Shown here: piece after piece, positions 18,994 to 29,300 of the stretch
Layout: each line of letters begins with the position of its first letter
Numbering within the stretch: the first letter of the stretch is position 1
Source of the DNA: Roseiconus lacunae
GTDB lineage: Bacteria > Planctomycetota > Planctomycetia > Pirellulales > Pirellulaceae
DNA: 64,000 nt
Assembly (NCBI RefSeq): GCF_008312935.1
Contig: NZ_VSZO01000014.1
Coordinates: 62,001-126,000 of the forward strand
Direction: 5' to 3'
The notes under the pieces: model-generated
Database searches by the model: none
The model's input: only the letters and a program-made list of their open reading frames with translations
Told to the model about the DNA's origin: nothing
Position numbers and translations under genes: made by a program

Positions 18994-19944
18994 TTATTTG
19001 GCGGCGGATTGTTGTTCGGCGGCGATGGCTTGTTCGACGTGATTCAATTGTTCGCGGTACAGTTTGCCGGTCGATGGCAAAGAGAGCTTTTCGGAAAGCT
19101 CGACCAGATGCCGCAACGCCGTTCGCCTCAATGCGGGTGGCGCGACTACTGCGCGTCGAAGTGCGACGGCGCGGAGTTCTTTCATCGCTTCGAGATCTTT
19201 TCCGTTCGATAGAAGACACCGGGCGCGGAGGAAGTGTGCCGCCGCCGAGTATTCATCCAATTCGACCAACCGACCGGCGTCATCAAAGGCGTCGTCAAAC
19301 AATTCGGCGTCGAACTTTGCTTCGGCAAGCAACAAACGATAATTCACCTGTGACGGATCACGCTCCAAGCGAGCGCGGCAGACTTCCATTCGGCGGTGTG
19401 CCCAGTCGCTTCGGCTACGCTCGAGTTCTCGATCGGCGTCGGCCGAATTGACTCGCTTGGCGAGGTCGGAGACTTCACGGAGTTGTTGAAGTGATCGTGC
19501 GAGGACGGCTTCTTCTAATTCCCATGTGATCTGTTCATCATCTGGGAAGATCTGCTTGGCCTGCTGCAGCAAGCGTTTCGCTTCGATCGGCCGATGCTCA
19601 TCCCGATAAATGGCGGCGAGTTCCAAATAGCCTTCCAGGTCGGTCGGATTGGCTTTGAGTTTATGTTCGAGTTCTTGCCGTCGTTGAAGCCGGACGCGCT
19701 GTTGATTCTGTTGTGATGCTTCGTCGTTCTCTGGATCGGACGATGCGGTGTTGCGGCGAAGTAATTCATCGGGTGAGACCGGCCGCCAGCGTCCGCCTTC
19801 GAGCGGGCTAAGATTGGGGTTGCCTGCTTCTCCGGTCGATTGCGAAGCGTGGCTAGCAGCTGCATCGTCGCCCGAGAGCGTGTCACCACGGTCGCGATCG
19901 ACCGAGCGGATGGGAGATTGTGACTCGTTCATAACCGCCGACAT
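18994..19944 (-). CDS. TPR-repeat protein
   Basis: 316 aa. The N-terminal ~75 residues are hydrophilic and low-complexity (Ser/Asp/Gln). Then comes a helical repeat region from about residue 95: ANPTDLEGYLELAAIYRDEHRPIEA..., a classic TPR. Further TPR-like pairs follow (PSQVNYRLLLAEAKFDAELFDDAF, SAAAHFLRARCLLSNGKDLEAM). No signal peptide or membrane span, so it is probably a cytoplasmic scaffold. Operonic with the WXG100-like gene, which suggests chaperone or adaptor function for it (inference). Start is ambiguous: ATG 19944 abuts a terminator-like U-tract, and MNES at 19932 is an alternative. Neither has a Shine-Dalgarno. Confidence 0.82.
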   Translation of the reverse strand: MSAVMNESQSPIRSVDRDRGDTLSGDDAAASHASQSTGEAGNPNLSPLEGGRWRPVSPDELLRRNTASSDPENDEASQQNQQRVRLQRRQELEHKLKANPTDLEGYLELAAIYRDEHRPIEAKRLLQQAKQIFPDDEQITWELEEAVLARSLQQLREVSDLAKRVNSADADRELERSRSDWAHRRMEVCRARLERDPSQVNYRLLLAEAKFDAELFDDAFDDAGRLVELDEYSAAAHFLRARCLLSNGKDLEAMKELRAVALRRAVVAPPALRRTALRHLVELSEKLSLPSTGKLYREQLNHVEQAIAAEQQSAAK

Positions 19945-19985
19945 TAAAAAAAGAAAAGGTTGCAGCGGGTGAACCGCTACAACCT
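19944..19985 (-). terminator. Intrinsic terminator for the 20416..20030 gene
   Basis: On the minus strand AGGTTGTAGCGG, loop TTCAC, CCGCTGCAACCT forms a 12-bp stem with one G-U pair (19957-19985). It is followed directly by TTTTCTTTTTTT (19945-19956), the best textbook rho-independent terminator in the window. It lies 44 nt after the stop of the upstream gene. Its T-tract runs into the start codon of the TPR gene at 19944. Confidence 0.85.
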
Positions 19986-20029
19986 AGTTTGAACGCTATG
20001 GGGATCAGATGCAAATTTTTAGCATCCGA

Positions 20030-20416
20030 TCACCAGGGTGCTCGGATGTAGTAATACCCGAATTGGTCGGTATGGCTGGGCCACGCCGGCGTGGGGCGGA
20101 ACGTCCCCGGTGCGGCGGCGCCTGTCCCGGGTGCACTGCGACCGAATTGGTGGTGGATCGGGTACATCGTGTTTTGGCCGACGCCCCACGAATAGTTTGT
20201 TCGCATGTGGGCGGTTGGTGGAACCACGACCGCCATGGGTTGGCCATAGGTTTGGTTGTAGTAGCCACCGTGCCACGGACGATCCATGGCAAAGTTATGG
20301 GCCCACCGCTGAGTCAACGACTTTCGACCTTCGGCAGACGCCGATTCGCCGGTCGTGACCGAAACCGCTGCCACGGCTGCCAAGAGGAGCAATAGTTTTC
20401 GCATCAGTCTGTTCAT
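20030..20416 (-). CDS. Small secreted Tyr/Pro/Trp-rich protein
   Basis: 128 aa. Signal peptide MRKLLLLLAAVAAVSVTTGESASA (start 20416, or MRKLL at 20404). The mature part is aromatic and polar: WAHNFAMDRPWHGGYYNQTYGQP, several VPP/APG turns and a YYYIRAPW C-terminus. It resembles small exported planctomycete proteins rich in Tyr and Gly of unknown role. It lies 38 nt downstream of another secreted-protein gene on the same strand and ends at the strong terminator near 19957-19985, so the two may share a transcript. Confidence 0.7.
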   Translation of the reverse strand: MNRLMRKLLLLLAAVAAVSVTTGESASAEGRKSLTQRWAHNFAMDRPWHGGYYNQTYGQPMAVVVPPTAHMRTNYSWGVGQNTMYPIHHQFGRSAPGTGAAAPGTFRPTPAWPSHTDQFGYYYIRAPW

Positions 20417-20454
20417 TTGGGGTGAAAGTGAATGTCGATCGATTGCGACCCGAA

Positions 20455-21111
20455 CTAGCGTGGCAACCGCAACTTGTTCCAGTAAAGGTTTTCAACAGCC
20501 GTACGAACTGGCGGGTAGCTGTATTTGACTTTGGTGCGATTGAGTCCGCGGCCGTTATCGTAGTGGTTGTGGTAACGATCTTTGTGCTTGTACATCATCT
20601 CGTGCGGATAGAACGGCTGGTACGTGAAGTACGTGTTCCCAACGAACTGGGGCACCGGCAGGGGCGAGACGTACATCTGCGCGTTGGCGCTGTTGCAGTT
20701 GCCTTGCGAGTAGTAGTTGTAAAACAGGTCGGAGCGATCGTACTTGCGTGGCTGGCAGCCGGCGACGTTGTTGCGACGACCGAGGCCGAGGCCACCGAGG
20801 CATGATCCGTCGGCGCAGCTTCCTGATCCGCAGTTGCCGGAAGCACATTCTCCGCTGCCACAGGTTCCCGAAGCACATCCGCCGACAACGTCGCCTTCGT
20901 AGGAAATGTCACCGACATAGTTGGCCGGAGCGACCGCGGGGGCGGCCACACTGCTGGCGGCCACACTGCTGGTGGCCACACTGTCGCTGACAATTTCGGC
21001 GCTGACGATGTAGCCCTCGTCAGCCTCGGCGGGGGCCGAGAGGGTCGCCACGGTAAGGCCGGCGGCCAGGGCGACGGAGGCGACTAGGTAGTTTTTAATT
21101 TGCAGTTTCAT
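20455..21111 (-). CDS. Cys/Gly-rich secreted protein with C-x-S-G repeats
   Basis: 218 aa from ATG 21111, chosen because GGAGGA lies 8 nt upstream. Signal peptide MKLQIKNYLVASVALAAGLTVATLSAPAEA. Then an Ala/Val/Ser pentapeptide-like stretch (SSVAA repeats), a Cys-rich block with six or more Cys in the pattern C-A-S-G-x-C-G-S-G, and a Tyr/Asn/His-rich region (YNYYSQGNCNS, YHNHYDNGRG). The C-terminus LYWNKLRLPR is basic. This is a planctomycete envelope-type protein of unknown function; the Cys block could cross-link in the cell wall. It is upstream of the similar small secreted-protein gene. Confidence 0.75.
   Translation of the reverse strand: MKLQIKNYLVASVALAAGLTVATLSAPAEADEGYIVSAEIVSDSVATSSVAASSVAAPAVAPANYVGDISYEGDVVGGCASGTCGSGECASGNCGSGSCADGSCLGGLGLGRRNNVAGCQPRKYDRSDLFYNYYSQGNCNSANAQMYVSPLPVPQFVGNTYFTYQPFYPHEMMYKHKDRYHNHYDNGRGLNRTKVKYSYPPVRTAVENLYWNKLRLPR
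20942..20986. repeat. Three tandem 15-bp units inside the Cys-rich protein gene
   Basis: The unit GCGGCCACACTGCTG occurs twice exactly and once with changes (GTGGCCACACTGTCG). It encodes the SSVAA-type pentapeptide on the minus strand. The in-frame unit length means copy-number change would lengthen the linker without a frameshift. Confidence 0.8.
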
Positions 21112-21671
21112 CCGTTGGTTCCTCCGAACCGTTGTTTCAGCCAAAGATTCCGTTCTTGGCAATGAGGATACTTGGGGACCTCAAGCCTGACTCCTGCGTC
21201 ACCTCGTTGACGCTGGCCATCGGTGTGCAGGCGATTCAATGCGAAGATTCACTGCGGGCGATTCATTGCCTGACACCCGTGATGGGGCCCGCAAGCGACA
21301 CAAACGCTGGCAATCGAGACTGACACGTACGTCCTAGTTCGGTCCGTCGTGGGGGGACACCGCAGACGTTCGCGATTCGCTGTTCCGACCGATTCATCGA
21401 GCACCACCCTAGCGACCGCCAGACGCGTTGCTTTCGCACAAATCGACGCTTTCTTTCAAAACGACACAATCGGTACGGTTTACCACGCTCGCCTATCTAG
21501 AAAAACTAATGCCGCTGGCCTACCTTGGTCGATCCCCGAAGGCTGACGACTGTCTTCTGGCATTGGTTTTTGGCAATTTGTTCGCGAGCGACGACCAGAC
21601 CTGTGTCCGATGATCAATCGCAAGGCCCCACTAATCGATGACTCTTCGAGCGAGAAAAGGACCCGAACCTC
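21112..21671. promoter_or_regulatory. Divergent intergenic region before the topoisomerase genes
   Basis: 560 bp between the minus-strand secreted-protein operon and the plus-strand topoisomerase genes. Translations of the open frames in it are not protein-like. It must hold promoters for both directions, but no consensus -35/-10 pair is convincing to my eye. The only clear signal is AAAAGGA about 11 nt before the GTG start at 21672. Confidence 0.5.
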
Positions 21672-24107
21672 GTGGCAAAACGACGTCCCCGTAAATCGGC
21701 GAACAAGAACGGAAAGTCACTCTTTGATTCCGTCGATGAGTCGCTGTTGCAAGCGATCCCGCTTCGCCAAGCCGCCCAGGAACGCTATCTCAATTATTCG
21801 CTTTCGGTCATCACCAGCCGCGCGCTTCCCGATGTTCGCGATGGGCTGAAACCGGTCCAGCGACGAACCCTGTACACGATGCACCAGCAGGGACTCAGCG
21901 CGACGGCCAAGCACCGCAAATGTGCCAAGGTCGTCGGCGACGTGATGGGTAATTATCACCCCCACGGCGACAGCTCGATTTACGAAGCGTTGGTCCGGAT
22001 GGCCCAACCGTTCTCGATGCGGATGCCCTTGATCGACGGCAGCGGAAACTTCGGTAGCGTCGACGGTGACAACGCCGCGGCGATGCGGTACACCGAGTGT
22101 CGAATGACGCCGATCGCCAGCGAGGTCCTCGCCGATCTGGCCACCCGAACGGTGCCCTTCAAAGCCAACTATGACGGGACGCGAGAGGAGCCGGTTGTTC
22201 TGCCGAGCCGTTTGCCGAACTTGTTGCTCAACGGCACCACCGGGATCGCCGTCGGGATGGCAACGAACATCCCCCCGCATAACTTGAAAGAGATCTGTGC
22301 GGCGCTTTTGAAACTGTTGCGTGACCCTGAGATCAAGGACTATCAGTTGGTCGCCAACGATGCGATCCAAGGTCCTGATTTTCCCACCGGCGGGCAGATC
22401 ATCAACACCAAGGAGGAGTTGCGGGAGATTTACCAAAACGGTCAGGGCACGATCAAACTGCGAGGCACGGCAAAGGAAGGCGAGCAGTCGACCCGCTCGA
22501 ACCGTATTCTGCAAATCGATTCGATCCCCTATGGCGTCAACAAAGCCCTGCTGGTCGAGCGGATGGCGGAGCTTGTCTTTGACGGCAAGCTCCCGCTGGT
22601 GACCGAAGTTCGTGACCTCTCGACCGACGAAATTCGCATCGATCTGTTCTTAAAGAAGGACGCGGATGAATCCAAGGTGTTGGCGTTCTTGTACAAGCAC
22701 ACCGACTTGCAGAAGAACTTCAGCGTCAACATGACCTGTTTGGTGCCGACCGAGAATCCCGAACTCGGAACGCCAGAGCGGCTGTCGCTCAAGGAGATGC
22801 TTTGGCACTTCCTGCACTTCCGACTTGAGGTTGTGACGCGTCGGCTCGAGAACGAACTCGCCGCACTCGAACGCCGCTTGCACATCCTGGAAGGTTTCGC
22901 ACTGATCTTCGATGCCCTCGATGAGATCATCAAGATTATCCGCAATTCCGATGGTAAGGCGGACGCCGCGACAAAGATCATGAAGCGGTTTCCGGCCGAA
23001 GAAGGCGGACTCGACGAAGACCAAACCGATGCGATTTTGGAACTCAAACTGTACCGGTTGGCGCGATTGGAAATCAACTTGATCCGGGACGAGTTAAAAG
23101 ACAAGAACAAGCGCGCCCGGCAGATCCGCAAATTGCTGCGTGAAGACACCCAGGATACGAACGCTTCTGGACGCTGGAAAATCGTTCGCGAAGAGATCGA
23201 ATCGTTGGTCACGACGTATGGCAAGGACCAGACGTCGAGACGTCTGTCGGCGATCGATTCCAACGAAACGGAAATCGAATACAGCGAGGAAGACTTTATC
23301 GTCGCCGAAGACTGCCACGTGCTGGTGACACGCGATGGTTGGGTCAAACGGCAAAAGCAAATCGCCGATCCGTCCAAAAGTCGTCTCCGTCAGGGGGACG
23401 AAGTTTTAGCGGTCCTGGCCGGTGACACTCGGGCGACGATTGGGTTCTTTTCTTCCCTGGGGGTTTGTTACACCACGCGGTTTATCGATCTGCCGGCATC
23501 GACCGGATTTGGCGAACCGATTCAAAAGCTGTTCAAAATGAAAGACGGCGAACGAATCGTGTCCGTGATGTCATTTGATCCCCGCGTCGTCGGCGGCAAC
23601 ATTCACGAGGACCCGAAGCATCCCGATTACTGTCCCGAGATCCATGCGCTCGCCGCATCGACCAACGGGTTTGCGTTGCGATTTGGTCTCGCACCGTATG
23701 CCGAGCCGTCAACCCGCAGCGGTCGCCGCTATGCCCGCGTGGCAACGGACGCATCGATCGTTGATGTGATCGCGATCAGCGGTAGCGAGGTCATCTTGGC
23801 GGTATCCAATCAATGCCGGGCGATCGTCTGCGACAGCGAAGAGGTCAATTACCTCTCCGGACCGGGAAAAGGTGTGACATTGATTCGGTTGGCAAAGGAT
23901 GACGAATTATTGGGCTTTAAAGCCAGTTCGGGAGACCGTGATTTACTGACGGTTGAAACCAACCGCGGCGCGAAGAAGACGATCAGCACCGCCAAGTATC
24001 GCAAGACCAGTCGTGGCGGTCGCGGCGTTGAGATTCAAAAGAACGGAAAAATCGCAAAGATTCTCTCTCCGCCCCCGGCCGCACCCGAGCCGTTCGAAGA
24101 CTCCTGA
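21672..24107 (+). CDS. parC: Type IIA topoisomerase subunit A, ParC-like
   Basis: 811 aa, GTG start supported by an upstream AAGGA. Breakage-reunion domain: [40 protein letters not shown], and the catalytic tyrosine in AMRYTECRM. The Ser and Glu at the quinolone-determining positions look like the sensitive type. The C-terminal DNA-wrapping domain lacks the QRRGGxG GyrA-box in its first blade (it reads SRLRQGDEV there); an RGGRG sequence appears only in the last blade. Paired with an adjacent GyrB/ParE gene that has ParE hallmarks, it most likely forms topoisomerase IV, which decatenates chromosomes. If no other type IIA pair exists in the genome it would also have to supply gyrase activity. 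Confidence 0.9.
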   Translation: MAKRRPRKSANKNGKSLFDSVDESLLQAIPLRQAAQERYLNYSLSVITSRALPDVRDGLKPVQRRTLYTMHQQGLSATAKHRKCAKVVGDVMGNYHPHGDSSIYEALVRMAQPFSMRMPLIDGSGNFGSVDGDNAAAMRYTECRMTPIASEVLADLATRTVPFKANYDGTREEPVVLPSRLPNLLLNGTTGIAVGMATNIPPHNLKEICAALLKLLRDPEIKDYQLVANDAIQGPDFPTGGQIINTKEELREIYQNGQGTIKLRGTAKEGEQSTRSNRILQIDSIPYGVNKALLVERMAELVFDGKLPLVTEVRDLSTDEIRIDLFLKKDADESKVLAFLYKHTDLQKNFSVNMTCLVPTENPELGTPERLSLKEMLWHFLHFRLEVVTRRLENELAALERRLHILEGFALIFDALDEIIKIIRNSDGKADAATKIMKRFPAEEGGLDEDQTDAILELKLYRLARLEINLIRDELKDKNKRARQIRKLLREDTQDTNASGRWKIVREEIESLVTTYGKDQTSRRLSAIDSNETEIEYSEEDFIVAEDCHVLVTRDGWVKRQKQIADPSKSRLRQGDEVLAVLAGDTRATIGFFSSLGVCYTTRFIDLPASTGFGEPIQKLFKMKDGERIVSVMSFDPRVVGGNIHEDPKHPDYCPEIHALAASTNGFALRFGLAPYAEPSTRSGRRYARVATDASIVDVIAISGSEVILAVSNQCRAIVCDSEEVNYLSGPGKGVTLIRLAKDDELLGFKASSGDRDLLTVETNRGAKKTISTAKYRKTSRGGRGVEIQKNGKIAKILSPPPAAPEPFEDS

Positions 24108-24155
24108 GCCGACGCTTTTCTATCACGAAACAACCTTATCGTATCTCATACATCC

Positions 24156-26057
24156 ATGGCAAAGAAATACAACGCCGAAGCGATCGTCGCTCTGGAAGGG
24201 CTCGAACCGGTCCGAAAGCGTCCCGGCATGTACATCGGTGGTGTCAGTAGCGCCGGGCTGCATCACTTGATTTGGGAAATCGTCGACAATTCGGTCGACG
24301 AGGCGATGAATGGTCATGCGAGCGAGATCACCGTCACGCTGCACAAGGATGGTCAGTCGGTGACCGTTTCTGACAACGGTCGAGGCATCCCTGTCGATAA
24401 GCACCCCAAAACGAAAAAGCCGGCGTTGGAAATGGTACTCACGGTACTGCACGCGGGCGGGAAATTCGAAGGCCAGAACTACAAGACCGCCGGTGGTCTG
24501 CACGGCGTCGGCGCTTCGGTCGTCAACGCGCTCAGTAAATCGTTAACTGCCATCGTCCGTCGCGACGGTGCTCAGTACAAAATGGAATTTGAACGCGGGG
24601 TGCCTCAAGGCAAGCTGCAGAAACTTAAAGGGGCGGTCCGTGGTACCGGAACGTCGATCAGCTTCGCACCCGACCCGCAGATCTTTCCCAAGACGACGTT
24701 CGACGCGGCCACGATCCGGGCTCGTTTGGAGACGGCTAGTTTTCTGCATCGTGGTGTCAAAGTTGTCTTTCATAACGAAGTTGACAACGTCAAAGAGACG
24801 TTTCTGCACGAGCAGGGCATCGTCGATTATCTGGCCGCGGTTCTGAAAGAACGCAAAGCCAAACCGATTCACGAGTCGCCTTTCACCCACTCGGTCGATG
24901 ATGACATCCGTTTGGAGGTCGCGATGCAGTGGACCGAATCAACCGATGAGCATGTCCGCAGCTACGTCAACGGAATTCCAACCGGCAGCGGAGGGACACA
25001 CGAAAACGGTTATCGCGGCGGACTAAACAAGGCGGTTCGAAACTATATCGATACCCATAACTTGACGCCCCGCGGCGTGAAAATTACGCACGAAGACATT
25101 CGTGAAGGGATGGTCGCGATCGTTTCAATCTTTATCAGCGAACCACAGTTTCAAGGGCAGACCAAAGATCGCTTGAACAATCCGGAAGCACACAGTCTGG
25201 TTGAATCCGCGGTACGCAGCGAGATCGAGCAATGGATGAATAGCAATCGATCGATTGCCGATGCCATCATCGCACGGATTATCGCCGCGGCTCGTGCCCG
25301 TGCCGCATCACGGGCGGCGTCCGAAGCGGTGTCACGAAAAGGCGGATCGAAACGCACGATGCTTCCTGGGAAACTCAGCGACTGTGTTTCCGGTGGAAAG
25401 ATGGAATCGGAACTGATCATCGTGGAAGGCGACTCGGCGGGTGGAACTGCCAAGCAATGCCGCGACCGAAACTATCAAGCGATCTTGCCGCTTCGCGGAA
25501 AAGTGCTCAATACCGAAAGCGCCACCTTGAAAAAGATTCTCGACAACCGAGAAATCCAAGACGTCGTCGCTTCGCTCGGTTGTGGCATAGGACCCAAATT
25601 AGATGTCGCGCAGCTTCGCTATGGTCGGATCATTCTGCTCGCCGATGCGGATTCCGATGGGCACCATATCACCACGCTGTTGTTGACATTCTTTTATCGT
25701 CACATGCCGCAACTGATATCAGACGGGCGACTGTTTATCGCCGTCCCGCCGTTGTATCGAATCGACATCGGAAAAGAGACCCATTGGGCCAAAGATGATG
25801 CCCACCGTGAAGAGATCCTGTCCGAACATAACGGCCGAGCCAAACCCGAAATCACGCGGTTCAAAGGGCTTGGTGAAATGATGCCGAAGGTGCTTTGGGA
25901 AACAACCCTTGATCCTGCGAATCGCCAGTTGCTGCGTGTCGAAGTCGACGATCAGTTAGAAACCGATCGCGTGATCAGTGACCTGATGGGACGAGATGCT
26001 TCCGCACGGTTTCGTTTCATCATGGATCGGGCGGGAGACGCCGAAGTCGACGTTTAG
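24156..26057 (+). CDS. parE: Type IIA topoisomerase subunit B, ParE-like
   Basis: 633 aa, close to ParE (~630) and much shorter than the 800-aa GyrB form. GHKL ATPase motifs: EIVDNSVDEA, VSDNGRGIPV, GGLHGVGASVVNALS. The transducer domain carries QTKDRLNN. TOPRIM motifs: EGDSAGGTAKQCRDRNYQAI, then ADADSDGHH, the S-containing form typical of ParE where GyrB usually has DADVDG. RFKGLGEM is at the C-terminus. It begins 48 nt after parC on the same strand, so they are co-transcribed. No clear Shine-Dalgarno precedes the ATG. Confidence 0.92.
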   Translation: MAKKYNAEAIVALEGLEPVRKRPGMYIGGVSSAGLHHLIWEIVDNSVDEAMNGHASEITVTLHKDGQSVTVSDNGRGIPVDKHPKTKKPALEMVLTVLHAGGKFEGQNYKTAGGLHGVGASVVNALSKSLTAIVRRDGAQYKMEFERGVPQGKLQKLKGAVRGTGTSISFAPDPQIFPKTTFDAATIRARLETASFLHRGVKVVFHNEVDNVKETFLHEQGIVDYLAAVLKERKAKPIHESPFTHSVDDDIRLEVAMQWTESTDEHVRSYVNGIPTGSGGTHENGYRGGLNKAVRNYIDTHNLTPRGVKITHEDIREGMVAIVSIFISEPQFQGQTKDRLNNPEAHSLVESAVRSEIEQWMNSNRSIADAIIARIIAAARARAASRAASEAVSRKGGSKRTMLPGKLSDCVSGGKMESELIIVEGDSAGGTAKQCRDRNYQAILPLRGKVLNTESATLKKILDNREIQDVVASLGCGIGPKLDVAQLRYGRIILLADADSDGHHITTLLLTFFYRHMPQLISDGRLFIAVPPLYRIDIGKETHWAKDDAHREEILSEHNGRAKPEITRFKGLGEMMPKVLWETTLDPANRQLLRVEVDDQLETDRVISDLMGRDASARFRFIMDRAGDAEVDV

Positions 26058-26272
26058 AGCCTGCTTTGAATCACAAAACCCCGTGTGATCAAGTAGCCAG
26101 ATGTCCCAAGTTTTCTGTAGCACGCTGGTGCTGTATCAGTTTGGTCTGAATCCCTCTGGTGGTGCTTGGGGCTCTCCAAAAACCATGATCGCAAGAGAAC
26201 ACCGCGTCAAGCGATTCGAGAGGGTTCGGATGACGTGTCCTATGGGGGACCGTCATGCGTAACGAAACAACA

Positions 26273-26301
26273 CAACCGCCGAGCGATTCGCACGGCGGTT
26301 G
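26273..26301 (-). terminator. Terminator candidate after the 5596-aa giant gene
   Basis: CAACCGCCG and CGGCGGTTG form a perfect 9-bp stem with an 11-nt loop. It lies 36 nt beyond the stop of the minus-strand giant gene and is followed on that strand by TGTTGTTTCGTT. It lies between convergent genes and could also stop transcription from parE. Confidence 0.65.
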
Positions 26302-26337
26302 GATCGTTGCGTCGATGATTTCCGGCAATGCCGTTGC

Positions 26338-29300
26338 TTAAAGAAGATCTCCAAAGGCCGCATCGAGAGCATTCAGTCGATCATCTTCGTCGTCATCGTC
26401 GGTGACAAATTGGTCGATGAAGTCCATCGCGAATGGTGCTTCAATCGCTTCGTCCAACAACTCCTCGGTGGTCGCTTCGCCTTCACCGAATCCGCCGCTG
26501 CTCTGACGACGTGCCAGTTCGTTGATAACCGCCAAGGCATCGACTGGTGAGATCAACTGGTCACCGTTGACGTCGTAGTATGGCGGGCCTACATCCTGAT
26601 TGGTTACCGGCACACTTCCTTGACCCGAACGAGCCAAGTGGTTGATGACAAGCAACGCGTCGATCGGCGAGATATTACCGTCGTCGTTGACGTCGGCGTT
26701 GAGGTCCGGATTCTGCAGTCGGCTTCCGGATACTTGAACGCGAACGGTCGCAGGACTACTGGTTCGACCTTCCAAATCGGTGATGGTGTACTGGAACGTG
26801 TCGATGCCCAGGAACCCATCGGCCGGGATGTAGCGAATCGTTCCGTCACCACGCGGTACGGCTTCGCCGTTAAGCGGTTCGGTGACGATTTGAATCGACT
26901 GAAGGTCCAAGCCATTGTTGGGAGCCCCGGGGGCCGCATCGGGATCTTCGTCATTGACGACGACGTTGATGTCGACCGACTCATCCAAGAACGCCGCCGC
27001 TTGGTCATCGCGGACCGTCGGTGCCGCGTTGGCTTGGATGGTGACGGTTGCTTCTTGACTAAAGACGCCATCGTTGTCTCGGATGCGATATCGGAAGACA
27101 TCTTCTTGGGCGAAGCTGCTAAAGGCATTGAAGGTCACGACACCTTCGTCGTCGATTGAGATCGAGCCAAAGGCTGGCTGCAAGGTGATTTCGATCGTCG
27201 ACGGATCGAGTGTGCCATCGATGTCGGAGTCGTTGTCAAGGATCTCGATGATCGTCGGACCGTCGGGATTCAATGTCGGTGCATCATCGAGTGCGACGGG
27301 GGCATCGTTGATTCCCGAAACGGTCAGTGAAACCGTAACGACGTTACTCGTCTCACCCGCCGAGTCGACGACTTGATACGTGAACGAATCGACGACCTGT
27401 TCGGATCCCGACAGGGCCTGCAACGTGAACGACGTCGACGGATCGTAGGTCAGTTCGCGAGTGGTGCTGTTGAAGGTCACGCGGGCACCGCTGAGCGACA
27501 GACGTGGGCCGCCGGGCCACACGATCGACAAGGTATCGTCGGGGTTGTTGATATCGGGATCGATATCGTTGGCCAATAGGTCAGCTTCGGGGATCGTCAA
27601 CAACGCGTCCTCGTCGGTCGCGATGTTATCACCGACGGCGACAGGGATGTCATTTTCCGGAGTGATTTCGATTCGTAGCATTACCGGTGCGGCAGAAGCC
27701 CCGGCCGAGTCGATTGCGGTGACAGTCAGGTCAACGATTCCGTTGGCGTTGGCCGCTGGCAAGAATCGCAGTACGCCATCGTCGCCGACGGTCGGGAGTT
27801 GCTGGAACAGTCCCTGTGCGTCGGTCGGAGTGACGACCTCGAAGCGAACCGTTTGACTGGATTCATCGGCGGGTCCGGGACTAATATTTGTCGCCCAGGT
27901 TTCCGAGTACGGCGCGCTGTCTTCGTTGACCGTGATCACTCCGGGGACTCGATCAAACGTGGGGATATCGTTAACCGCGTTGATGGTGACGGTGAAGGTC
28001 CGGACCGCCGTGCTCATCGACGGGGTTCCGTCGTCTGGAACGTCGGTCAATTGGACTTCGAAGATCGCCGATCCGTTGGCATCGGGGGCCGTTTCGAAAT
28101 CCAACGTCGCCGAACGTGTCACGGGGTCAATGACGGCTACCGGTCCGTTCGCAAACATGCCTTGCGTTCCACCGACCTGCGTGATGGTGAAGAACACGTC
28201 TTGCGTTTCCAATTCGTCCAGGGCCGATGGTGGTCCGGCGAGGACGTTGTTTGCCCAGCTGGAAATGCTGACCGTGCCGGCATCTTCGTCGACGACCACA
28301 TTTGCGGGGCCGCTGTACTGAGGCATGTCATTAAGCGGATCGACGACGATCTTGACTGTGTTGGTCGCAATACGCGGGTCAGCTTTAGCGACACCGTCGG
28401 TGCCGAAGTCGACCGTCACCCCGTCATCGGTCACCGTGTACGTGAACGTGTCGGTGCCAACGAAGTCTTCTTTGGGCATGTAACGCAGTCCGACCAAGAT
28501 GCCGTTCTCACGGATTTCTTCGATCGTGCCTTCAAAGGTCGAACTGGTCGGAATGGGGGCACGCATCGACAGCGTCTGGTTGCCACCGGGGACAATGTTT
28601 TCGCTTTCGTTGTCCGGTCCGGGGGAGAAGACATCCAGCAAGCCTGGGTTGCCAGCGGTTCCGTTGACCATGATTTCGACCGATCCGTCCTCATCGATTC
28701 GGAATTCCAACGGATCGGCGTCGGGGCGAACGACCGGCGGGTCGTTGATCGGCAGCACATCAATGGTGATCGTTCGAGCGATCGATGTCGTCAGGTCACC
28801 ACGGCTGGCGTCGCTGGGCCCATCGTCGGTCAATACGATTTCAAAGTCAAAGCTGCCGAAGACGTTCGGGGCCGCTTGGAACTCGAAAATGCCTTCCGGG
28901 CTGATCGTCGGGTACAAGCTGAAGAACTCGCTTCCCTGTCCGGCCGCAAAGCTTAGCGGGTTGATGCTGAACGTCGTCGATTGGCCCGAAACCGGATTGG
29001 TTTCGTCGAGTGCGCTGGTGGTCGAACCGGCCGCAACGTTGAAGACAAAGTTATTGATCAGCGTCGGCGCGGCGTCTTCGAGTGTTTCGATCGTTTCACG
29101 CGGACCGAACGGATCGCTTGGATTCGCCGGTGGCAGGTTGATCTCGAACTCAGGGCGATCGTTGACCGGGTTCAGGTTAAACCGAACGACGTTGATTGCC
29201 GTTTTCGGATCGTCCACCAAGCCGCCGTTGATCCAGCTTTGACCGTCATCGATCACGGTGTAGGTGAATTCGTCGAACGCACCGATTTGGTTGTTGTAGT

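Noticed and set aside
21672-24107. Calling the A subunit gyrA outright
   Set aside because: First C-terminal blade lacks the GyrA-box and the partner subunit is ParE-like; ParC fits better, though phylogeny is needed.
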